A DNA stretch of 64,000 nucleotides, taken from contig CAVWSM010000001.1 of the NCBI GenBank assembly GCA_963757805.1, forward strand, positions 62,001 through 126,000. The letters are read 5' to 3'. Shown one piece after another: positions 58,858 to 64,000 of this stretch. The stretch is from CAVWSM01 sp963757805. GTDB taxonomy: Bacteria; Actinomycetota; Actinomycetes; Jiangellales; Jiangellaceae. The position numbers were made by a program, and so were the translations under genes. The notes beneath the pieces were generated by a model. That model was not told where the DNA came from and did no database searches. It saw only the letters and a program-made list of their open reading frames with translations. The first letter of the stretch is position 1, and each line of letters starts with the position of its first letter.

Positions 58858-59711
58858 TCCCGGCGGCGTTCGACTACGTACGCCCGTCGTCAGTCTCCGA
58901 GGCGGTGGCGGCACTTGCGGCGGCGGGCGAAGAGGGAATGGTCCTGGCTGGTGGGCAGTCGTTGATGCCGGTGCTGCGGATGCGGCTCGCCCATCCAGAG
59001 ACGCTGGTGGACATCGGCCGGATAGCCGAGCTGCGCGGCGTACGCGACGACGGCGACGCCATTGTGATCGGGGCGACGACCACGCACGACGAAGTGCTCA
59101 ATGATGCACTCGTACGAGAGCATGCGCCGTTGCTCGCGCAGGCTGCCGCGAAGGTCGGTGACCGGCAGATTCGGCACCGCGGCACTCTCGGCGGATCACT
59201 GTCGCACGCCGACCCGGCGGGCGACTTCCCGACCGTTGCGCTGACGCTCGACGCTTCGGTGCTCGCGACCGGTCCCGATGGGGAACGGACGATCGCGGCG
59301 CGGGACTTCTTCACCGACTATCTGACGACGGTGCTAGCTGCTGGGGAGATCGTGACTGCCATACGCATCCCCAAGCTCGGCGCGGGATGGTCGACGCACT
59401 ACGAGAAGTTCAACCGCGTTGCGCAGGCGTGGGCGATCGTCGGAGTCGCCGTTGCTGTCCGGCGGGACAACGGGTCGATTGCCGAGGCACGGGTTGGGCT
59501 GACCAACATGGGCTCTACGCCGCTGCGAGCGGCAGCGGTCGAGTCCGCGCTGGCGGGTGTTTTGGCATCGGTTGACAGCATTGCCGAAGCGAGCGCGCAC
59601 GCGCCGGACGGGACGCACCCACCCAGCGACCTGGCGGGGCAGGCCGACTACCGCGCCCACTTGGCAAGTGTGTTGACCAAGCGCGCCGTCCTTGCGGCGG
59701 CAGGGATCTGA
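58854..59711 (+). CDS. coxM: FAD-binding medium subunit of the form II hydroxylase
   Basis: A 285-residue FAD subunit: MVLAGGQSLMPVLRMRLAHP, then RGTLGGSLSHADPAGDFPTV for the FAD loops, and a C-terminal VAVAVRRDNGSIAEARVGLT and ESALAGVLASVDSIAEASAH. It passes electrons from the iron-sulfur subunit to an unknown acceptor. It is coupled to coxL (ATGA at 58854) and to the CoxG gene (TGATG at 59711). The opposite operon has its own homologue at 52516-53391. Confidence 0.94.
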   Translation: MIPAAFDYVRPSSVSEAVAALAAAGEEGMVLAGGQSLMPVLRMRLAHPETLVDIGRIAELRGVRDDGDAIVIGATTTHDEVLNDALVREHAPLLAQAAAKVGDRQIRHRGTLGGSLSHADPAGDFPTVALTLDASVLATGPDGERTIAARDFFTDYLTTVLAAGEIVTAIRIPKLGAGWSTHYEKFNRVAQAWAIVGVAVAVRRDNGSIAEARVGLTNMGSTPLRAAAVESALAGVLASVDSIAEASAHAPDGTHPPSDLAGQADYRAHLASVLTKRAVLAAAGI

Positions 59712-60418
59712 TGAAGCTCGAGCATTCCTTCTCGGTCCCGGCCAGCGTCGAGGACGCCTGGACGACGCTCGTCGACATCGAACGCGTGGCGCCATGCATG
59801 CCGGGCGCCACGCTGGAGACTGTGGAGGGAGACGAGTTCACGGGGTCGGTCAAAGTCAAGCTGGGACCGATTGGCTTGACCTACAAGGGAAAGGCGCAGT
59901 GGCTGGAGAAGGACGACGTGGCCCATCGCGCGGTGATCCGTGCGCAGGGCAAGGACGCGCGGGGCAACAGCACGGCCGCGGCGACCATCACAACGTCGTT
60001 GCAGCCAATCGGGGACGGCGGTGGCACCAAGGTTGACGTGCTCACTGATCTCGACATCACTGGGAAGCCCGCACAGTTCGGTCGCGGCGTCATGGTCGAC
60101 GTCGGCAACAAGCTCATCGGGCAGTTCGCCGACTGTTTGGCGGGCAAGATGGGTGTCGCTGATGCTGCTCCGGCCGAGTCATCGACGGCTCCTGTTGGTG
60201 CGAGCGCGCCAACTGAGACGCCTGTCGCGGAACCGGAGGTCGCGAAGCCTGCAGAGCCAGCGAAAACCGAGGTGAAGGAGGCCGAGGCGATCGACTTGCT
60301 CAGTGCGGCCGGGCCGGCGGTTGCCAAGCGCTTGATCCCAGTGGTTGCGGTGGTGGTCGTGCTGGCGGTGATCATCGCCGTTTGGGTCGCGAGCCGAGCA
60401 GCTCGACGCCCCGCCTAG
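59711..60418 (+). CDS. coxG: CoxG-like SRPBCC protein with C-terminal membrane anchor
   Basis: A 235-residue protein. Residues 1-145 are a CoxG-type SRPBCC domain (MKLEHSFSVPASVEDAWTTL, CMPGATLETVEGDEFTGSVK, LDITGKPAQFGRGVMVDVGN). A proline/alanine/glutamate-rich linker (AEPEVAKPAEPAKTEVKEAE) leads to a C-terminal helix (RLIPVVAVVVVLAVIIAVWV) with a basic tail. CoxG is thought to tether the CO dehydrogenase to the membrane, or carry a quinone-like ligand, so that electrons reach the respiratory chain. It ends the rightward operon and could serve both hydroxylases. Confidence 0.9.
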   Translation: MKLEHSFSVPASVEDAWTTLVDIERVAPCMPGATLETVEGDEFTGSVKVKLGPIGLTYKGKAQWLEKDDVAHRAVIRAQGKDARGNSTAAATITTSLQPIGDGGGTKVDVLTDLDITGKPAQFGRGVMVDVGNKLIGQFADCLAGKMGVADAAPAESSTAPVGASAPTETPVAEPEVAKPAEPAKTEVKEAEAIDLLSAAGPAVAKRLIPVVAVVVVLAVIIAVWVASRAARRPA

Positions 60419-60425
60419 ACGTGCG

Positions 60426-60457
60426 AGTGTCCACGCCCGTTGATGGGCGTGGACACT
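60426..60457. terminator. 13-bp perfect hairpin after the rightward cox operon
   Basis: AGTGTCCACGCCC (60426-60438) and GGGCGTGGACACT (60445-60457) are exact reverse complements around a 6-nt loop. It lies between the CoxG stop and the convergent small gene ending at 60473, so it can terminate both transcripts. Confidence 0.85.
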
Positions 60458-60472
60458 CTGAGCGGAGACTGA

Positions 60473-60706
60473 TCAGCTCCGGAGGGTCGCTACGACATCC
60501 TGCAGCTGGGCCTTCTGGTCCTCGGGAAGGTTGGCGGCCCTTGCTCGCAGATCGTCCATCGCGTCGGCCACCTTGGCCCGCGAGTCGGGGTCCAGCCCGG
60601 CGACCTTCTCCTTGATATCGGCGATCACTTCCTTAGCGCGCTCCGGATTCTCGTTGACCGCGGTCTGAAGCTTGGTGATGAAGTCACCGACCTCCATGGG
60701 GTCCAT
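60473..60706 (-). CDS. Small helical protein (77 aa), unidentified
   Basis: From the ATG at 60706, preceded by GGGGGGAG, the frame encodes 77 residues: MDPMEVGDFITKLQTAVNEN, then PERAKEVIADIKEKVAGLDP and DSRAKVADAMDDLRARAANL. It is charged and almost entirely helical, without cysteine or tryptophan, and resembles small stress-type helical proteins, though I cannot assign a family. It is convergent with the cox operon across a shared terminator. Confidence 0.6.
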   Translation of the reverse strand: MDPMEVGDFITKLQTAVNENPERAKEVIADIKEKVAGLDPDSRAKVADAMDDLRARAANLPEDQKAQLQDVVATLRS

Positions 60707-61098
60707 AACTCCCCCCGTCCCTGATTGTGGCGGCACCCGGACGACGCACCGCCGGACCGAACTCCACGCGAGGCGCGAGGTATAGCCGTCGCATCCCCGC
60801 AGTGACGGGTGCGAAGAGAGTTCATCGAGTGGCCCTCAGCGCGTTTCCAGAGCCTTCGTGAACTGGACAAGGGGCCGTACTCGGCCAATGGGTACGGAAC
60901 ACGGAGGGCAACTGGGCATCGACCACATCTGACCGGGCTTTGCAATCAGCGGCCCGCGCCGCGAGCTCATCGGCGCTCTAGGGATCGCTTTGGCCCCAGG
61001 CGGTTCGGCTACCTGCGCGCCTGGTGCTGGCCGGAAATGGGCCGGCAACTTGTGCACAGTGGGCAGCATTTGTCGGCCTGACCTGCTATTCTGGACGT
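60707..61098. other. 392-bp intergenic region
   Basis: No credible ORF, repeat or RNA gene was seen between the small helical protein and the HNH gene. Close to the HNH start there is a TATTCT -10-like hexamer (61087-61092) 7 bp from the ATG, so transcription of the HNH gene may begin almost at its start codon. The region is slightly less biased in base composition than the flanking genes. Confidence 0.5.
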
Positions 61099-62410
61099 AT
61101 GTTCGAAGACCTGGTGGGTGCCGAGCTGGCCGCCGCGATCGCCGCGGCGGCCGCCGACCCGGCGGGCCTGCCACTGGGGGATCGGGTGGATCTGATCGTC
61201 GCGGCGGAGCGGCTGATCGGCTGGGCGCACGCGGTGCAGGCTGACGCCGTTCTTCCGCTGCTGGATGCGGACAACTGCCCGGCCGGGTTCGACCCGGCGG
61301 TGGAGATCGGCGCCGCGCTGGGCGCGTCGATCCGCACCGGCTCGGCGAAGGGAACCTTCGCCTGGGGGCTGTCCCGGCTGCCGCTGGCGCGCGAGGCGCT
61401 GCTGACCGGACAGATCACCCTGCCGCGGGCCCGGCGGCTGATCCTGGAGACCCAATGCTGTGACGACGCGGTGGCCGCGGTCATCGACGCCGAGCTGACC
61501 GGCAAGGCGGCGCGGTGGAGTGTGGCCGAGCTGGGCCGCCGGGTGGCCCGGCTGATCGACGAGCTCGACCCCGACGGGGTCCGCAGACGCCGCGAGACCA
61601 AGCAGGCGACCCGGTGTGTGGACTTCGAGCCCGGCCCGGACGGGATGGGCTGGCTGTCGCTGTTCGGGCCGACCGAGGACCTGGCCGCCGCCTACACCGC
61701 GATCACGCAGCGCGCCCTACAGGCGAGACGCGCCGGTGAGGTGTCCCCGCTGGGGGTGCTGCGGTTCGACGCCGCCATCGACCTGCTCACCGGCCGCGAC
61801 ACCGAGCACGAGTCGGGCGGCGTGCTGGTTCGGATGACGGTGCCGGTGCAGACGCTGCTCGGGTCTGTCCGACGCGCCCGGCGACGTCGACGGCGCCGGC
61901 CCGGTCCCCGCGTCAGTGGCGCGCACGCTGGCCGCCGGAGCCGAGGTCTGGGAACGCATCCTCACCGACCCGGCCACCGGCACGCCGCATTCGCATGACC
62001 GCATCCGCTACCGGCCCACCGAGGCGATGCGTAACCGCGTGCTGGACCGCGACCGGCACTGCCGGGCGCCTAGTTGTGACGCGCCGGTCTGGCGCTGCGA
62101 CGCCGACCACGACGTGCCATGGCCGCACGGCCCGACCTGCGAGTGCAACCTGACCACCTTCTGCCGCCGCCACCACAACGCCAAAACCCACGGCGGCTGG
62201 ACCACCACGCTGGCACCGGACGGCACCCTGACCATGACCAGCCCACTCGGTCGCACCTACCAGACCAAGGTGGAGCCACTGCCGCACCAGCCCGACTGGC
62301 CCGAATCCGGTGATGATCCACCATCCGATATGGCTGTCGATGAGCCATGGCAGGCCGAGCACCTCCTGCACTGGATTGCCGACCCCTGGCACCTCGACCT
62401 CGCCGCCTGA
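61099..62410 (+). pseudogene. HNH endonuclease of the DUF222/13E12-repeat family, frameshifted
   Basis: About 436 residues when repaired. The N-terminal DUF222 region (GDRVDLIVAAERLIGWAHAV, GTFAWGLSRLPLAREALLTG, LGRRVARLIDELDPDGVRRR) is read from the ATG at 61099. One extra base near 61861, within a GGG run, shifts to GLSDAPGDVDGAGPVPASVA. The C-terminal HNH domain is complete: VLDRDRHCRAPSCDAPVWRC, then DADHDVPWPHGP, and CNLTTFCRRHHNAKTHGGW. These genes are abundant repeats in actinobacteria (13E12 in mycobacteria) and of unclear biological role. A GGG-run slip points to a sequence error or a phase-variable site. Confidence 0.85.
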
Positions 62411-62703
62411 GGTATCAGAGCCGTGTGCTTGGCCAGAGCTGCGAAAACAACCGTTCCTGTTCGTCGCCGCCCGCCCGAACGGCCTCGTCGGCACAAACTC
62501 ACCGACACGGACATCGCAAGGTTGCTCACGAGCGGAGACCCCGCTTAGGCGAGTCTGGAAGGCCCCTCAACTGCGCAGTGGGATATGCATACCCAGGGCT
62601 ACCGGTATGTGGTGATGGAGACCGGCATGTGGGCGGCCATCGCGAACTGCGCAATGGCGGCCAACGCGTCGTCAGCCGTTCAGGTGAGCTTTACAGGCGA
62701 GCG
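62411..62703. other. 293-bp intergenic region
   Basis: Nothing could be supported here. A plus-strand frame at 62585-62779 was considered, but it has no ribosome-binding site, lacks family features, and overlaps the better-supported minus-strand secreted peptide. No hairpin longer than about 6 bp was noticed. Confidence 0.4.
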
Positions 62704-62893
62704 TCACCCCATCTTGTACACGTTGTCCTGCTCGATGTACGGCAAGAGCAGGTACGCCCAGCCGCCGTTGGCCTGGTAGCTGGTCTGGGTGACGCTGGCG
62801 TCGGATGAGTCGTTCGACGTTGCCGACGTGGGTGGCGAGGCCGACGCCTGCGAGGGCGAGCGTGGCGACGATGGTGGCGATGAGCTTGCGCAT
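62704..62893 (-). pseudogene. Small secreted peptide gene, frameshifted
   Basis: The ATG at 62893 has a very strong AAAGGAGGAACGG site and begins MRKLIATIVATLALAGV, a signal-peptide core. One base later, near 62847, the protein-like reading continues QASASPPTSATSNDSSDASV, then TQTSYQANGGWAYLLLPYIE and QDNVYKMG to the stop at 62704. Repaired length is about 62 residues, with a likely cleavage after an AxA near ASA. Without the shift, the first frame runs on into arginine-rich sequence unlike a real protein. The family is not recognised. It precedes a divergent acetamidase/formamidase gene. Confidence 0.5.
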
Positions 62894-63062
62894 CCGTTCC
62901 TCCTTTGATCTGGCGATCATGGCGAGTTCGGAGCCGCCGCCGGGAGGGATGGCGAGGAGTGCCACCGATGTGCCGGTCGTCGCAACCGTGATCGGTTGAC
63001 AGCCGACCGCTGCGGGGAGCAGCCTGCCGATCGCCACGTTGATCAACACACGGAGGTCGGCA

Positions 63063-64000
63063 ATGGCAAACCACGAGATCCGCATCGACCGTTCCAAGAC
63101 ACTGCTCGAGGAGCCGACGACGGGTCACAACCGATGGCATCCCGACATAGAGCCCGTAGTCCGATGCGCGCCTGGTGATGAGGTCGTGCTCGAGACCCGC
63201 GACGCGTTCGACGGGCAGATGGGTCCGCAGGCCACGTTGGAAACCGTTGCTGCACCGGACCTCGATGTGGTGCACCCGCTGACCGGACCCGTGTACGTCG
63301 AAGGAGCGGAGCCGGGTGATCTCCTTGAGGTCGAGATCCTCGAGGTGGTTCCTGACACCTACGGGTACACCGTGCAGGTGCCCGGGTTCGGCTTTCTCCG
63401 CGACGTGTTCCCCGACCCGTTCATGGTGCGCTGGGACATTGCTGACGGTTGGGCAACCTCCGCGGACCTTCCCGGCGTACGCATTCCCGGCGCACCGTTC
63501 ATGGGCACGATCGGTCTCAGCCCGGGACACGAAGCATTGCGGCGCATCACGGCGCGCGAGCAGGCCTCGCTGGCACGCGGCGGCTTCGTGCTTCCACCAT
63601 CGGCGGCATCGGCGGTGCCGTCGGATCCGCGAATCGCTGCGGAGGCACTGCGCACCATCCCGCCGAGAGAGCAGGCGGGCAACGTCGACATCAAGCAGTT
63701 GGGAGCAGGGACGCGCCTGTTCATCCCGGTGGACACACCGGGGGCGCTCTTCTCCGCGGGTGACGGCCACTTCGCACAGGGCGACAACGAAACCTGCGGC
63801 ACGGCAATCGAGATGAGCGCTACCTTGCGCGTGCGCTTCGCTGTGCACTCGGGCAGGGCGAGAGAGCAGGCCATCCGGGACCCACAGTTCTCCCGGACCG
63901 ACTACTGGGTCGCGCCTGAGTACGCCGCGCCGCAGCGCTTCTTCGCCACGACAGGGATGTCCGTGAGTCGGGACGACGAGGTACGAGCGGAGGACGCCAC
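63063..64000 (+). CDS. Acetamidase/formamidase family protein, 3' end outside window
   Basis: The open frame from the ATG at 63063 (GGAGGT 7 nt upstream) continues without a stop to the window edge, giving 312 codons. DAFDGQMGPQATLETVAAPD and the strongly conserved GDGHFAQGDNETCGTAIEMS identify the FmdA/AmdA family, which hydrolyses formamide or short amides to ammonia. IDRSKTLLEEPTTGHNRWHP is the usual N-terminal segment and PVYVEGAEPGDLLEVEILEV the following strand. Its ATG lies 169 bp from the divergent secreted-peptide start. The missing C-terminal part is expected to be about 80-100 residues. Confidence 0.9.
   Translation, partial: MANHEIRIDRSKTLLEEPTTGHNRWHPDIEPVVRCAPGDEVVLETRDAFDGQMGPQATLETVAAPDLDVVHPLTGPVYVEGAEPGDLLEVEILEVVPDTYGYTVQVPGFGFLRDVFPDPFMVRWDIADGWATSADLPGVRIPGAPFMGTIGLSPGHEALRRITAREQASLARGGFVLPPSAASAVPSDPRIAAEALRTIPPREQAGNVDIKQLGAGTRLFIPVDTPGALFSAGDGHFAQGDNETCGTAIEMSATLRVRFAVHSGRAREQAIRDPQFSRTDYWVAPEYAAPQRFFATTGMSVSRDDEVRAEDA

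Noticed and set aside
61861..61861. The HNH gene frameshift considered as programmed frameshifting
   Set aside because: A GGG run alone, without a slippery heptamer or downstream structure, is weak evidence, and other genes in the window show similar single-base breaks. Sequence error is simpler.
62585..62779. A 64-codon plus-strand frame before the acetamidase gene
   Set aside because: No ribosome-binding site or recognisable family, and it overlaps the minus-strand secreted-peptide gene, which has a strong ribosome-binding site.

Overview
The window is GC-rich DNA with many GTG starts, ATGA/GTGA gene overlaps, DUF222/13E12-type HNH genes, DinB/DUF664 proteins and sugar ABC transporters that lack their own ATPase. 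This points to an actinobacterium, possibly of the Nocardioides/Kribbella side of Propionibacteriales, but the genus cannot be fixed from this sequence. No rRNA, tRNA, CRISPR array, intact transposase or phage module was found. About ten genes carry single-base frameshifts that split otherwise well-conserved proteins. Most look like sequence or assembly errors rather than decay, and each is annotated as one broken gene over its full span.

Layout. 1-9.7 kb: mixed genes (TetR regulator, secreted phytase-like esterase, DinB and DUF2203 proteins, a LigD-type phosphoesterase/ligase, a frameshifted aldo/keto reductase, a Clp_N remnant between hairpin repeats, a VOC protein, a cyclopropane-fatty-acid-synthase-like methyltransferase, a low-molecular-weight tyrosine phosphatase). 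9.8-12.4 kb: a holin-like membrane protein, a DMT exporter and a HisC-like aminotransferase. 12.4-20.95 kb (minus strand): a cell-wall amino-sugar recovery operon of GntR/HutC regulator, sugar-binding lipoprotein, two permeases, family-3 glycosidase, amino-sugar kinase, MurQ and AnmK, almost every junction overlapping by 4 nt. 21-25.9 kb: a DMT exporter and a 2-oxoacid dehydrogenase E1alpha-E1beta-E2 operon. 26-31.4 kb: an AbiEi/DUF559-like protein, SRPBCC and HIT proteins, and an AglE/F/G-type alpha-glucoside importer with a strong hairpin after the binding-protein gene. 31.5-46.5 kb: metabolic and stress genes, including a thioredoxin-NHL protein, a GH20 hexosaminidase, an acyl-CoA dehydrogenase, an orphan PIN toxin-like protein, the LigD polymerase domain, GNAT, PPOX, YciI, VOC and methyltransferase genes.

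46.5-60.4 kb is the most notable region: two molybdenum hydroxylase operons of the CO dehydrogenase family placed back to back. The leftward operon has M-S-L gene order and a CoxL with the form I active-site loop AYACSFR, followed by an XdhC-YHS fusion, a CoxD-like MoxR ATPase and a CoxE-like VWA protein. The rightward operon begins with a GlxA/AraC-type regulator and XdhC, then S-L-M order with the form II loop AYRGAGR, then CoxG. The two start from a common gap of about 90 bp that contains a 16-bp palindrome.

60.5-64 kb: a small helical protein, a frameshifted HNH/DUF222 gene, a tiny frameshifted secreted peptide and the start of an acetamidase/formamidase gene cut by the window end.

Several intergenic repeats stand out: a dispersed hairpin family built on AATGACCACGTTAAGCAGG (four copies), four iterated TGGGGCGCCCC palindromes, and doubled TTGTCAGG boxes that form long hairpins.
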